Shown: positions 1-12,674 of the stretch, one piece after another
Position numbering within the stretch: the stretch's first letter is position 1
Layout: the number at the start of each line of letters is the position of its first letter
Origin: Paenibacillus sabuli
GTDB taxonomy: Bacteria > Bacillota > Bacilli > Paenibacillales > Paenibacillaceae
Direction: 5' to 3'
Assembly: GCF_014705605.1 (NCBI RefSeq)
Contig: NZ_JACXIZ010000033.1
Location: forward strand, 1 to 64,000
DNA: 64,000 nucleotides
Position numbers and translations under genes: made by a program
Notes under the pieces: generated by a model
What the model was told of the DNA's origin: nothing
Databases searched by the model: none
Seen by the model: the letters and a program-made list of their open reading frames with translations, nothing else

Positions 1-213
1 TGGACGGTGCCCGAGCGGCAGCCCGAGGCGCTGGCCGCGCAGCTGCTCGGGCTGGCCGCGCGGCAGGCGGAGCGGGAGGCGGCGGCCGCGGCCGGTCTGG
101 AGGCGGTCCGCCGGCGATACAGCAAGCGTGCGCTGGCCGGGGCCTTTGCCGCCCGGCTGACGGAGCTGCCCCGCGGCGAACGGCCTGGGCGGGAGACGCT
201 GCAGCGGGTGTGA
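1..213 (+). CDS. glycosyltransferase, C-terminal fragment (cut by window edge)
   Basis: The reading frame is open from base 1 to a TGA at 211-213, so only the last 70 residues are present. It begins WTVPERQPEALAAQL, which resembles the segment near the end of GT-B family 1/4 glycosyltransferases where the nucleotide-sugar site is followed by a C-terminal helix pair. It lies 55 bp upstream of, and in the same direction as, a clear glycosyltransferase gene, consistent with being an upstream member of the same polysaccharide operon. The family call rests on this short tail and on context; the substrate cannot be inferred. Confidence 0.55.
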   Translation, partial: WTVPERQPEALAAQLLGLAARQAEREAAAAAGLEAVRRRYSKRALAGAFAARLTELPRGERPGRETLQRV

Positions 214-268
214 GTGCGCGCGCCGCGCGATGCGCACGGTATTCAAAGGGAGAAGAGGAGGACCAAGC

Positions 269-1462
269 ATGACCAAACGAAAGCCGACCGTCGTCTATGT
301 CGCCCACGATGCCGGCGGCAGCGGCGGCATGGAGCTGCATCTCGACGAGCTGCTGAGCCGGCTCGGCGGCGAATGCGAGGTGATTGTCGTCGCCTGCAGC
401 ATGAAGGTCCGAGCGCCGGACGGGATTCGCTTCATCCGTATCCCGGTTATCCGGCGGCCGGCGCCGCTCAAGACGGCGCTGTTCGCCGTGCTGGCCTCGC
501 TGCGCATTGCCCTGCTGCGCCGGGACCTGCTGCACACGACCGGCGCAATTGTCTTCAACCGGGCCGATGTGTCGACGGTGCATTTCTGCCACGCCGGCTA
601 CCGCCGGGCGGCCGGTCAGACCCGTACGCGCGGGCAGGGACTGTGGCGCAGCCTGAACAGCCGTCTGGCGGCGGGACTTGCGCGCTGGCTCGAGCGGCGC
701 ATCTACCGCCCGCGGCGCACGCGGCAGCTCGTGGCGGTCTCGCGCCGCGTGCGCCAGGAGGTGCTGGAGGCCTATCCGTATGGCGAGCGCGAGGTGACGG
801 TCATTCCCAACGGCGTCGATCTGACGCGCTTTCGGCCTTGCGAATCAGCGGAGAAGCGGCGGCTGCGCAGGCGATTCGGCCTCCCGGAAGCGGGCGTGCT
901 GCTGCTCTTCATGGGCGGCGACTGGCCGCGCAAGGGGCTGGATCTGGTCGTGCAAGCCTTCGCGGGACTGGCCGGCGATTACAAGCAGGCGCAGTTGGTC
1001 GTCGTCGGCCGCGGCGACGAACGGGCGTATACGGCCGCGTTGCCTGGAGCGACGGCGGCGCGCATCCATTTCGCGGGCCATCAGCCGGAGCCCGAGGCGT
1101 GGCTCGGGCTGAGCGATGTCTTCGTCTTCCCGTCGAGCTACGAGACCTTCTCGCTCGTCGTCCACGAAGCCGCCGCCGCCCAGTTGGCCATTGTGGCGAC
1201 GCGGGTCGGCGGCGTCGAGGATCTGATTCGCGACGGCGAGGACGGGCTGTACATCGAGCGCTCGGCGCAGAGCATCGAGAGGGCGCTGCGCCGCCTGCTG
1301 GACGACCCGGCGCTGCGGCGGCGGCTGGGCGAGAGCGCGGGAGCGCGCGTCGCCGCGCTCACCTGGGAGCGGGCGCACGCTTCGATGACGGGGCTGTACG
1401 ACGAGCTGCTCGCCGCCCGACAGCCGGAGAGGGGACGCGGCGTTGAGCCTTTTCATCCGTAG
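269..1462 (+). CDS. glycosyltransferase family 4 (GT-B fold)
   Basis: A cytoplasmic or membrane-associated sugar transferase of 397 residues. ATG 269 is chosen because AGAAGAGGAGG lies just upstream; an in-frame ATG at 230 lacks a site. The N-terminal domain opens with VVYVAHDAGGSGGMELHLDEL, the glycine-rich acceptor loop of GT4 enzymes. The C-terminal domain has VIPNGVDLTRFRP, then FPSSYETFSLVVHEAAA, the E-x7-E nucleotide-sugar signature, and VGGVEDLIRDGEDG. The next gene starts 20 bp before its stop, so the two are probably translationally coupled. It likely adds one sugar to a lipid-linked exopolysaccharide unit; donor and acceptor are unknown. Confidence 0.9.
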   Translation: MTKRKPTVVYVAHDAGGSGGMELHLDELLSRLGGECEVIVVACSMKVRAPDGIRFIRIPVIRRPAPLKTALFAVLASLRIALLRRDLLHTTGAIVFNRADVSTVHFCHAGYRRAAGQTRTRGQGLWRSLNSRLAAGLARWLERRIYRPRRTRQLVAVSRRVRQEVLEAYPYGEREVTVIPNGVDLTRFRPCESAEKRRLRRRFGLPEAGVLLLFMGGDWPRKGLDLVVQAFAGLAGDYKQAQLVVVGRGDERAYTAALPGATAARIHFAGHQPEPEAWLGLSDVFVFPSSYETFSLVVHEAAAAQLAIVATRVGGVEDLIRDGEDGLYIERSAQSIERALRRLLDDPALRRRLGESAGARVAALTWERAHASMTGLYDELLAARQPERGRGVEPFHP

Positions 1463-2907
1463 GCTCATCCATCTGCGGCCGGTGCGGCTGGCAGCCGGTA
1501 TCCCGCTCGTGCTGCTGGCCAGCTACCTGATCGGCCAGTGGTCGCTGGACGGCGCCAAGCTGCGCATCCTGATCTTCGTCGCGCTGCAGCTCGGCATCGT
1601 GGCAGTCAGTCTGCGCCGGCCGCGGCTGGCGATGCTCGGGCTGCTCGTGTACCTGCCGCTGATGGGGATCTTCCGGCGCTGGCTCATCCCCTATGCCGGC
1701 TGGAGCGCGATCGATCCGCTCATACTGCTGGCGCCGATGACGGTGCTGCTGCTCGGCTCGTACTGGGCCTATCGCACGTACATTCAGCGCCAGCCGATCA
1801 TGAATGACACCCGGTTGTTCCGGATCGTCCGCTGGCTGCTGCTGATCGAGCTGCTGCAGGTGCTCAATCCGCTGCAGGGCGGACTGATGTCCGGTCTCGG
1901 GGGCGTGATCTTCTACACAGTGCCGCTGATGTGGCTGCTGCTGACCCGCATCTATGCCGACGAGCGCTGGATGCGCATCGTGACGGCGCTCGTGCTGGCG
2001 GTCGGCGCGCTCGGCGCGCTCTACGGCTTCAAGCAGATGCATCTGGGCTTCTTCGACTTCGAATTGCGCTGGGTCTATACGGCGGGCTACGCGGCGCTGA
2101 TGATCGGTCCGGGCATCGTGCGGCCGTTCTCGATCTTCACCAGCGCGGCCGAATATACGCAGTACTTGCTGATCGCGACGATCATCGCCTGGTGTTGGCT
2201 GTTGCGCGGCCGGCCGCTGCAGCGCGCGATCGGCTTGCTCACGCTGCCGCTCACGGCCTACATGCTGTTCATGGGCGCGAGCCGCACACCGGTCGTGCTC
2301 GGTCTGATGGCGCTGGCGGCGCTCACTGTGGCTCATGCCCGCAGCGCGCGTGCGCGCGCCGCGCTGGCGATCGCGATGCTGGCGGCGTGCCTGCTGGCCT
2401 TTCGCCTCATTACCTCAATCGATGTCGGCGACAATTCCTTCGCCGCGCGTCAGGTCAACGGCCTCAGCAATCCGTTTGACGCCGAGCATTCCACGTTAGG
2501 CCTGCACTGGCATTACTTCGTCGATGGCATCGCGTCCGGACTGCGCAATCCGCTCGGCTACGGGCTCGGCGCGACGACGCTGGCGGGCGACAAGTTCGGC
2601 GGCAGCAGCATGAATTCGGAGGTGGACTTCAGCAATATGCTGGTCTCGACCGGCTTGTTCGGCGGGGTGCTCTATGTATGGCTGATCCTGCGCACGCTGC
2701 GGCTGGCCTTCGCCTGCTGCCGCGAAGGAGTGACGCAGCTCACCGTGCTCGGCATTCTGCTCGGGACGCTCGGCAGCTGGTCGATCGGCGGCAACTATTC
2801 GACGGTGGTCATCATCTGGCTGTGCATCGGATACCTCGATGCCTATACGGGAAGGCTGTCCGCTCCGGAATCGGCGACGCGGCAGCTGGAGAGGAGGAAG
2901 CAGACGC

Positions 2908-5912
<3,005 letters not shown>

Positions 5913-5916
<4 letters not shown>

Positions 5917-7109
5917 ATATACTGGCTTCGGGCATGGGCTGGTTCGATCATACGCCGGGCGGGCTGAACCGGTATTTTGCCGATTACATGGAGGCCATGC
6001 GACGTCAGGGCCACGACATGCGCGGCTTGATCACTGCGCGGGGCGAGCGCGTGAGCGCGCCGTCCTACGTCAAGGAGGTACTCGCGCCGGCCGCACAGGG
6101 CGCGGCGGGCGCGAGTACGCTGGCGCGCAATCGCGCCTTTGCCGGGGCGGTGCGCGCCGAGCTGCGGCGCGAGCCGGCGGATGTGTTCAATCCGCACTTC
6201 GCGCTTTATGCGATGATGGTGACGCGTCAGCTCCTGCCGCCCCACGTCCCGATCGTGACGCATTTTCACGGCCCGTGGGCGCAGGAGGGACGGGTCGAGG
6301 ATCGGGGCGGGCGCCTGGCGCGCGGCGTGCGATATCGGCTCAAGCGCCGCATCGAGCTGCTCTCGTATCGCCGTTCCGACCGCTTCATCGTGCTGAGCGC
6401 GTACTTCCGGGACGTGCTGGCGGACAGCTACGGCATCGCGCCTGAACGCATTTCTATCATTCCCGGCGCGGTCGACACGGCGCGTTTTTGCCCGGCGCCG
6501 GATCGGGAGCTGGTGCGGCGCGAGCTGGGTCTGCTGCCGGACCAGCGCGTCTTCTTTTGCGCGCGTCGTCTCGCCGCCCGCATGGGGCTGGATCGGCTGA
6601 TTCGGGCGATGGCCGGCGTGGCGCAGTCGCATCCGCAGGCGGTGCTGTATATAGCCGGCGACGGAGTCCAGCGCGAGGCGCTGCGGGCGCTGATCGCGGA
6701 GCTGGGGCTGGGGGGGCGCGTCGTGCTGCTCGGCCGCATTTCCAACGAGGCGCTCGTGCAGTGGTATCAGGCGGCGGACTGCAGCATCGTGCCGACGGCG
6801 ACGCTGGAGGGCTTTGGCCTCGTCACGGTCGAGGCGCTCGCCTGCGGCACGCCGGTGCTGGGCACGCCGTACGGCGGGACGCGCGAGATCCTGGAGCGCT
6901 TCGCGCCGGAGCTGCTGTTCGCGGACGGCAGTCCGGAGGCGCTGGCGGCCAGGCTGGACGCGGTGCTCGGCGGCGCGGTACGGCTGCCGGATGCGGCGCA
7001 ATGCCGCGAGCATGTGCTCGCCCGCTACACGTGGGCGGAGGTGGCGCGGCAGGTAGGGGAGTTGTTCGCGGAGGCCGTCCACGCGCGCAGCGGCCAGGTG
7101 GCGCGATGA
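5913..7109 (+). CDS. glycosyltransferase family 4
   Basis: A 398-residue GT-B transferase beginning at ATG 5913, overlapping the rmd stop as ATGA. The N-terminal domain has GMGWFDHTPGGLNRYFADY (acceptor loop) and VTHFHGPWAQEG. The C-terminal domain has IIPGAVDTARFCPAP, FCARRLAARMGLDRLI (the usual R-L-...-K-G-x-D motif reads AARMGLD here) and PTATLEGFGLVTVEALACG, the E-x7-E donor motif. A TTG at 5907 could be an alternative start. Gene order places it after the GDP-deoxyhexose genes, so transfer of a rhamnosyl or mannosyl residue is plausible but unproven. Confidence 0.88.
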
Positions 7110-9886
7110 ACCGGGCGCAGAGCAGTCACAATGACAGTTACATCGACAAGGACAATCACGATCTCAGTCACATGCCAAAGAGGGATGCGCGCCGCTCCGA
7201 CGGGGACGTCGCCCGGCCGCGCCGGATCGCGTTCTACAATCATACGAGCGACGTCAGCGGGGCGGAGATCAGCCTGCTGCTGACCGCCGGCGCGCTGCAG
7301 CGGGCCGAGCCGCTGCTGCTCGCGCCAGAGGGCGAGCTGCTGCGGCGCGCCCGCGAGGCGGGGCTGGCCTGCATGCCGCTGGCCAGCCACCGGGCGCGCC
7401 TGAGCCGCAATCCGCTGCGGCTGCTCGGCGGCGCCCTCGGCATGGCACGCGCCGGCCTGCGTCTGGCGCTGGCGGTGCGGCGCGCCCGGGCAGACGCGAT
7501 CCATGCCAATTCGCTGCGCGCCGGGCTGATGGCCTCGGCCTACGTCTGGCTGCACCGGCGCCCGGTGCTGTGGCATGTGCGCGACATGCCGCCCGGCGGC
7601 TGGATCGGCCGGGCGATCCGGGGCGTGGCCGCGCTGACGACGAGCGGCATCATCGGCATCTCCGAGCCGGTGCTGGCCGGCATGCGCAGCGCCAGGCTCC
7701 AGGGGCGCCTGCATCTGGTGCACAACGGTGTCGCGCTGCAGCCGATGGACGCGAGCCGGCGCGAGCATTACCGGATGCGGCTGCGCGACGAGCTGGGCGC
7801 GGCCGGGGAGACGATGGTAGCGGCGATCATCGGTCAGATCGCGCCGTGGAAGCGGCAGCGCGATGCGCTGCTGGCGGCTGCCGAGCTGGTCCGGCAGGGC
7901 CATGATCTGCAGCTGTGGGTAGTCGGCGAGCCGAAGTTTCGCGCGGAGAACCGCGCCTACGATGCCGAGCTGCGGCAGCTCGCGCGCGAACTGGGCATCG
8001 CCGAGCGGGTGCGCTTCACCGGCCACCGCGACGATGTCGATCAGCTGTGCTGTGCGATCGACCTGCTGCTCCTGTGCTCGGACCATGAGCCGTTCGGCCG
8101 CGTGCTGATCGAGGCGATGGCGCAGGAGCGCCCGGTGGTGGCGACCCGCGCCGGCGGCGTGCCCGAAGTGGTCGAGGACGGCGGCTGCGGACTGCTGTAC
8201 GCCGTCGGGGATGTCGCTGGCCTGACTGCCGCTGCGGACCTGCTGCTGCGTGACCCGGAGCTGCGGCGGGAGCTGGGCCGGCGCGGGGCGGCGCGCGTGC
8301 AGGCCCGCTTCACGATCGCGGGCACGGCGAAGCGCGTCGAGCGCATCTACGCCGGACTGCCGAGCAGACGGGGGGGCGACACAGTGGCGACCGCGCCTGC
8401 GCCGGGCGAGCTCGAGGAGGCGCTGTATCAGGAGCCTCGGCCGAGCGCCTTGGCGCGGAGCGAGGCGACGACCGCGGCCGCCGCGAGCGTCGAGACCGCG
8501 GCGACCGCCTACCGGGTGACGGCATCGCCCGCACGCGAAGCATCAGAGCTGCCGCCACCTGAATTTGGCGCGATCGATCTGCCTGACGCATCAGAGCTGC
8601 CGCCGTCCGGACCAGTCGCACACGGCCCGCTGCCGGCCGGAGCCGGCATGGCCGCAATGGCGGCTTCCGGCATCTGGCCGACGCCGGAGCGCGGGGGCCC
8701 GCGCGTGGCGATCGTGCACGATTATCTCAATCAGATGGGCGGCGCCGAGCGCGTCGTCGGTGTGCTGCATCGCATGTTTCCGCACGCGCCGATCTATACG
8801 ACGATCGCCGACCGCGCGCGGCTGCTGCCAGAGCTGGAAGGAGCGGACATCCGGACAACGTGGATGCAGCGCATACCCGGCATTCTCCGTCACTTCAAGC
8901 TGTACTTCTGGCTCTATCCGCTGGCGATGCGCAGTCTCCGGCTGCGCGGCTACGATCTGGTTGTCAGCTCGAGCAGCGCTTACGCCAAAGCGGTGCGCGT
9001 CCCGCGCGGCGCGGCGCATCTGTGCTACTGTTATACCCCGATGCGCTTTGCCTGGGATTACGAGGGCTACATGGCCGGCGTGCAGGCGCCCCGACTTGCC
9101 AAGGCGGCGGCCCGGATGATGGTGGCGCCGCTGCGGCTCTGGGATCGCCGCACGACGCGCCGCGTCGACGAGGTGGTGGCGATCTCCGGCGCGATTCAGG
9201 CCCGCATTGCCCGTCATTACGGACGCGAGGCACCGGTTATTTTTCCGCCTGTCCAGGTGAGCCGCTTCCCGCTGGAGCGGCACCCTCGGGGCGATTACTT
9301 CCTCGTCGTCTCGCGTCTGGTGGCGTACAAACGGATCGATCTCGCCGTCCAGGCATGCACGCATCTGGGCGCGCCCCTGGTTGTGATCGGCGACGGACCG
9401 GACCGCGCGCGCCTGGAGGCGCTGGCCGGCCCAGCGGTGACGTTTGCCGGGCGGTTGCCGGACACGGAGGTGACGCGTTACATGGCGCACTGCCGGGCGC
9501 TGCTGTTTCCCGGTCTGGAGGACTTCGGCATTACGCCTCTTGAAGCCAATGCGTGCGGTCGGCCTGTCGTGGCTTTTCGCGGCGGCGGCGCGCTCGATAC
9601 GATTACTCCGGGAATCAACGGCATCTTCTTCGACGAACAGCGCGTGCAGGCGCTCGTACTGGCGCTGGAATATTTCGATATTTACACCTTTGATCCCGAG
9701 CGGATTCGCCGTCACGCCGAGCAGTTCGACGAAGCGCGATTTATTGCGCGCCTTGCCCTGGCGCTCGAGCAGACGTTGCGGAGCCGGGCTATGTCGACCG
9801 GACAGTCCGCACCCGTCCAGCCTATGTCGACCGGACAGCCCCCGTCCGCCCGTCCGCCGCGCAGTGCGCAGGGCAGACCGCTCTAA
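7106..9886 (+). CDS. two-domain (tandem) GT-B glycosyltransferase
   Basis: A 926-residue protein beginning with an ATGA overlap on the previous gene. It contains two complete GT4 modules. Module 1, about residues 33-425, has HTSDVSGAEISLLL, HVRDMPPGGWIG, LVHNGVALQPMD and SDHEPFGRVLIEAMAQ. Module 2, about 530-890, has VAIVHDYLNQMGGAERV, CYCYTPMRFAWDYEGYM, VVSRLVAYKRIDLAVQA and FPGLEDFGITPLEANACG, which resembles WbaZ/mannosyltransferase-type enzymes. A roughly 100-residue Ala/Pro/Glu-rich linker joins them, and the C-terminal tail carries a short repeated MSTGQ element. No stop or frameshift separates the modules, so one polypeptide probably adds two successive sugars. Most homologous domains occur as separate proteins. 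Confidence 0.88.
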   Translation: MNRAQSSHNDSYIDKDNHDLSHMPKRDARRSDGDVARPRRIAFYNHTSDVSGAEISLLLTAGALQRAEPLLLAPEGELLRRAREAGLACMPLASHRARLSRNPLRLLGGALGMARAGLRLALAVRRARADAIHANSLRAGLMASAYVWLHRRPVLWHVRDMPPGGWIGRAIRGVAALTTSGIIGISEPVLAGMRSARLQGRLHLVHNGVALQPMDASRREHYRMRLRDELGAAGETMVAAIIGQIAPWKRQRDALLAAAELVRQGHDLQLWVVGEPKFRAENRAYDAELRQLARELGIAERVRFTGHRDDVDQLCCAIDLLLLCSDHEPFGRVLIEAMAQERPVVATRAGGVPEVVEDGGCGLLYAVGDVAGLTAAADLLLRDPELRRELGRRGAARVQARFTIAGTAKRVERIYAGLPSRRGGDTVATAPAPGELEEALYQEPRPSALARSEATTAAAASVETAATAYRVTASPAREASELPPPEFGAIDLPDASELPPSGPVAHGPLPAGAGMAAMAASGIWPTPERGGPRVAIVHDYLNQMGGAERVVGVLHRMFPHAPIYTTIADRARLLPELEGADIRTTWMQRIPGILRHFKLYFWLYPLAMRSLRLRGYDLVVSSSSAYAKAVRVPRGAAHLCYCYTPMRFAWDYEGYMAGVQAPRLAKAAARMMVAPLRLWDRRTTRRVDEVVAISGAIQARIARHYGREAPVIFPPVQVSRFPLERHPRGDYFLVVSRLVAYKRIDLAVQACTHLGAPLVVIGDGPDRARLEALAGPAVTFAGRLPDTEVTRYMAHCRALLFPGLEDFGITPLEANACGRPVVAFRGGGALDTITPGINGIFFDEQRVQALVLALEYFDIYTFDPERIRRHAEQFDEARFIARLALALEQTLRSRAMSTGQSAPVQPMSTGQPPSARPPRSAQGRPL

Positions 9887-9937
9887 TCCCTCCCCCTCCC
9901 CGAGCTTTGGCTGCCAGGAATGGTCTGTCCTTTTGTG

Positions 9938-9973
9938 AATCGGCGCGCCGGATGTAAGTCCGGCGCGCCGATT
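9938..9973 (+). terminator. perfect 15-bp hairpin downstream of polysaccharide operon
   Basis: AATCGGCGCGCCGGA pairs perfectly with TCCGGCGCGCCGATT across a 6-nt loop (TGTAAG), 51 bp after the stop of the double glycosyltransferase. A T-rich stretch precedes it but only three Ts follow, so it is either an inefficient intrinsic terminator for the operon or an RNA 3'-end stabilising hairpin. Confidence 0.55.
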
Positions 9974-10215
9974 TGCCATGCTTGCCCATTCTCTGCACAT
10001 GGTCTGAGTAACAGACGGTTCAGTGGCAGAAGGATCTGTCCCCAGTTCCGCACGCGTCCTGTCTCTATGCGCATGGCGTCCATCTTAGCCCCCAATAGTA
10101 CCTTGGCAGCGATTTGGTCTAACCTTCGCCATCGTCTTTGACGAACGTGCGTCATTCGTGCCGGATTTCGGCACATTTCAATTCGGCTTCTCGACAAAAG
10201 ACTCATTTTTCGCGC

Positions 10216-10244
10216 TTGACAAATAGCGATTTTTGTCATAAATT
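10216..10244 (+). promoter_or_regulatory. sigma-A type promoter
   Basis: A perfect -35 TTGACA (10216-10221), a 17-nt spacer and a -10 TAAATT (10239-10244, four of six matches to TATAAT) stand in an AT-rich patch that contrasts with the GC-rich surroundings. Transcription would start about 70 bp upstream of the small CDS at 10323. Confidence 0.7.
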
Positions 10245-10322
10245 AAAGATTATAAAGATACGTTTTGTAACATTTTGTTTTCCAAACCGCATCGGGCTTT
10301 CATAAAGGGGGACGCGTCGGAC

Positions 10323-10601
10323 ATGCCACTGTCCAATCTCTATTATTGCGTAGGCTGCGGTCGGCTGGAGGAGCTGGGCGGGGCGGCTACGTTGTTTCAT
10401 ACCGGCTTTTATAAGGTCGTGCATCCGCTGGGCTGCTGCGGCGACTGCGCGGACAGCGCGTCGAACGTCAAGCCTGAGGCCGGCAGGCGGCAGGCGGCCG
10501 CTCTGGACGAGAGCGGCCCGCAAGGGCCTGACGGGACGAAGCAGGCTAGCGCCAGCTCGCTCCGTGCGGCAGGCTGCCCGTGTACGGAGCACGTATCCTG
10601 A
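10323..10601 (+). CDS. small cysteine-rich (zinc-knuckle-like) hypothetical protein
   Basis: A 92-residue protein of unknown function. ATG 10323 follows AAAGGGGGACG; an upstream in-frame TTG lacks a site. The first 45 residues are compact and contain YYCVGCGRLEEL and later GCCGDCAD, that is two CxxC pairs able to bind one zinc ion. The remaining half is Ala/Ser/Gly-rich and probably disordered, ending with another Cys-x-Cys. It has its own strong promoter and stands alone between the polysaccharide operon and an ABC exporter. I do not recognise the family; a nucleic-acid or regulatory zinc ribbon is possible. Confidence 0.6.
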   Translation: MPLSNLYYCVGCGRLEELGGAATLFHTGFYKVVHPLGCCGDCADSASNVKPEAGRRQAAALDESGPQGPDGTKQASASSLRAAGCPCTEHVS

Positions 10602-10825
10602 ACGCCAGCCTGTCGTTAGGAGCAGGGCGGCTACGCCACTCTGCCCGCGCGCAAAATGAAGTGATGCCGGTATGAGCCCGGAGTCAAATGATCATTTGCA
10701 CCTTCACATCCAGCACACCATCCGCCGCAAGGGTGCGGCAAAACAAAACGGACGGCGCCGCCATTGCGCAAATCCGTTTTGTGCGCCAATCCCGCCAAGC
10801 GACCTTAATTTTCCTTAAAGCGGCT

Positions 10826-10854
10826 TTTACTCCTTGGGAAGCTTCGTTTATAAT
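10826..10854 (+). promoter_or_regulatory. sigma-A promoter for ABC exporter operon
   Basis: The -35 TTTACT (10826-10831), a 17-nt spacer and a perfect -10 TATAAT (10849-10854) lie 30 bp upstream of the ATPase gene. This predicts a short leader of about 20-25 nt. Confidence 0.75.
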
Positions 10855-10883
10855 GGGAGCAGCTTCAAGGATGGAGGGAAAGT

Positions 10884-11843
10884 ATGGCTGAACCAATACA
10901 GGCGCCGCCCGCACAGCATGCGGGCCGGGAGGACGAGCCTGTCGTCCAAATGCGCGGCGTTACAAAGCGTATCGGAAAACGCAAGCTAATCGACAATCTT
11001 ACCCTGGACGTCCCGGCAGGCGAAGTGTTTGGCTTTTTGGGCCCGAACGGTGCCGGCAAAACGACGACGATTCGCATGATGGTCGGACTGATGCGGCTCT
11101 CGGAAGGCGAAATCATTATTCGCGGACAGAGTATCAGCACCGCTTACGAGCAGGCAATCCGGCATGTCGGCGCCATCGTCGAGAATCCGGAAATGTACAA
11201 ATATTTGACCGGGTATCAAAATTTGCTCCATTTCGCCCGGATGATCCCCGGCATTTCCCGGCAGCGCATCGAAGAGGTCGTGGAACTGGTCGGGCTGAAG
11301 GCGCGCATTCACGACAAGGTCAAGACGTACTCGCTCGGCATGCGGCAGCGGCTCGGGGTCGCGCAGGCGATCATGCACAAGCCCTCGCTGCTTATCTTGG
11401 ACGAGCCGACCAACGGACTCGACCCCGCCGGCATTCGCGAGCTGCGGGACTATCTGCGGCTGCTTGCGCGCAATGAGGGCATCACGGTCTTCGTCTCCAG
11501 CCATTTGCTGTCGGAGATGGAGTTGATGTGCGATCGCGTGGCGATCATTCAGAACGGCCGGCTCGTCGATGTGCGGCCGATTGCGCGCGGCACCGATGCG
11601 CATGCGGCGGCGGTCACCGTACTGCTGGACGTGGATCGGGCCGACGAGGCCCGGCAGCTCTTGGCCGAAGCCGGAGCGATCATCGAAGGCGGCCTGCTGC
11701 GGCTTGAGGCCGATCGCGAGACGGTGGCGAATATCAATGCCCGGCTCGTCGGCGCGGGCTTCAAGGTATACGGCATCCGCACGCAAGCCAAGTCGCTCGA
11801 GGATCAATTCCTCGAAATGACCGGGGGTGAGCGCATTGTCTGA
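10884..11843 (+). CDS. ABC transporter ATP-binding protein (ABC-2 exporter type)
   Basis: A 319-residue ATPase energising the permease encoded next. ATG 10884 follows GGAGGGAAAG. It has Walker A GPNGAGKTTTIRMM (about residues 53-66), Q-loop region, signature YSLGMRQRLGVAQA, Walker B LLILDEPTNGLDP and switch His in SSHLLSEME. The 80-residue C-terminal extension after the ATPase core is typical of BcrA/DrrA-like export ATPases. The permease start overlaps its last codons. This pair resembles peptide/antibiotic or lipid exporters such as bacitracin-resistance systems; the substrate is unknown and no sensor kinase is adjacent. Confidence 0.92.
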   Translation: MAEPIQAPPAQHAGREDEPVVQMRGVTKRIGKRKLIDNLTLDVPAGEVFGFLGPNGAGKTTTIRMMVGLMRLSEGEIIIRGQSISTAYEQAIRHVGAIVENPEMYKYLTGYQNLLHFARMIPGISRQRIEEVVELVGLKARIHDKVKTYSLGMRQRLGVAQAIMHKPSLLILDEPTNGLDPAGIRELRDYLRLLARNEGITVFVSSHLLSEMELMCDRVAIIQNGRLVDVRPIARGTDAHAAAVTVLLDVDRADEARQLLAEAGAIIEGGLLRLEADRETVANINARLVGAGFKVYGIRTQAKSLEDQFLEMTGGERIV

Positions 11844-12612
11844 TTTTTGGCAGTTGGTCACGAACGAAAACATGAAAATTTACCGCCGCCCGCGGACGTG
11901 GATCATGCTGGGGGTGCTCCTGGCGATCACCGCTGCCGTCCCCATCAGTATTTTTGCTTTCGAAGAGGGCGGCCTCTCGATGTGGATGCCCTTCCAGGTC
12001 AACACAAGCATGAGCGTCGTGCTGGTTACGGTTTTTGCCGTCGTTCTGTCCGCGGAGAGCGTCGCCGGCGAGTTCAGCTCCGGCACCATCAAGCTGCTGC
12101 TGATCCGCCCGTGGAGCCGCTCCAAGCTGCTGCTCTCCAAGTATATCGCGCTGCTGCTGTTCGCGCTGCTCTTCATGGTCGGCATGCTGGCGTGGAACCT
12201 GGGGCTCAACGCGCTGCTGTTCGGCTACGACGGCAGCAATGAGATGGGGAGCCTGTCCGCGCTCAACTATTTCCTGCAGACCTATCTGTTCGAGTTCATT
12301 ACGCTGGTCGTCATCGTGACGATTTCGTTTTTGATTTCCACCGTATTCCGCAGCGGCGGGCTGGCCATCGGCTTGTCCATCTTCCTGCTGCTGATCGGCT
12401 CGGCCATCTCCGGCATGCTCAGTCTGCTCGATTACGCCTGGGTCAAGTATCTGCTCTTCGTCAATCTTGATCTGACGACGTATATCGGCGGCGGCAGCAG
12501 CATGATCGAGGGCACGTCGTTGGGCTTCTCCTTGGCGGTGCTGGCGGCCTATTATGTCGTGTTCGTGGTCATTACCTGGATCGTATTCAGCAAGCGCGAC
12601 GTGGCGGCCTGA
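11827..12612 (+). CDS. ABC-2 type transporter permease
   Basis: A 261-residue integral membrane protein with about six hydrophobic segments (around residues 20-40, 58-78, 104-130, 152-172, 181-203 and 232-253). The annotated start is GTG 11827; a TTG at 11836 has the better-placed GGGGGTGAG and may be the true start. It contains the NENMKIYRRPRTWIML amphipathic entry helix and SAESVAGEFSSGTIKLLL, typical of BcrB/YtrC-like ABC-2 permeases. It overlaps the ATPase gene by 17 bp and is followed by a strong terminator, so the two form a complete operon. Confidence 0.9.
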   Translation: MSALSDFWQLVTNENMKIYRRPRTWIMLGVLLAITAAVPISIFAFEEGGLSMWMPFQVNTSMSVVLVTVFAVVLSAESVAGEFSSGTIKLLLIRPWSRSKLLLSKYIALLLFALLFMVGMLAWNLGLNALLFGYDGSNEMGSLSALNYFLQTYLFEFITLVVIVTISFLISTVFRSGGLAIGLSIFLLLIGSAISGMLSLLDYAWVKYLLFVNLDLTTYIGGGSSMIEGTSLGFSLAVLAAYYVVFVVITWIVFSKRDVAA

Positions 12613-12674
12613 TCCTAGGCGAGGCCTTCAATTGGTCAATCCGCTCTTGCATAAGACCCTTTCAATTTGACCCC

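Larger units (their letters stand above)
9887..10322. other. intergenic region after polysaccharide operon
   Basis: This gap of 436 bp holds the hairpin at 9938-9973, then about 230 bp in which I see no gene, and an AT-rich promoter region (10205-10260) for the next small gene. A short TGCCG/CGGCA hairpin occurs near 10160-10175. Confidence 0.5.

Noticed and set aside
9781-9886. Direct repeat TATGTCGACCGGACAG as a regulatory or attachment site
   Set aside because: The two copies lie inside the coding tail of the double glycosyltransferase and encode the repeated MSTGQ, so a protein-level repeat is the simpler explanation.
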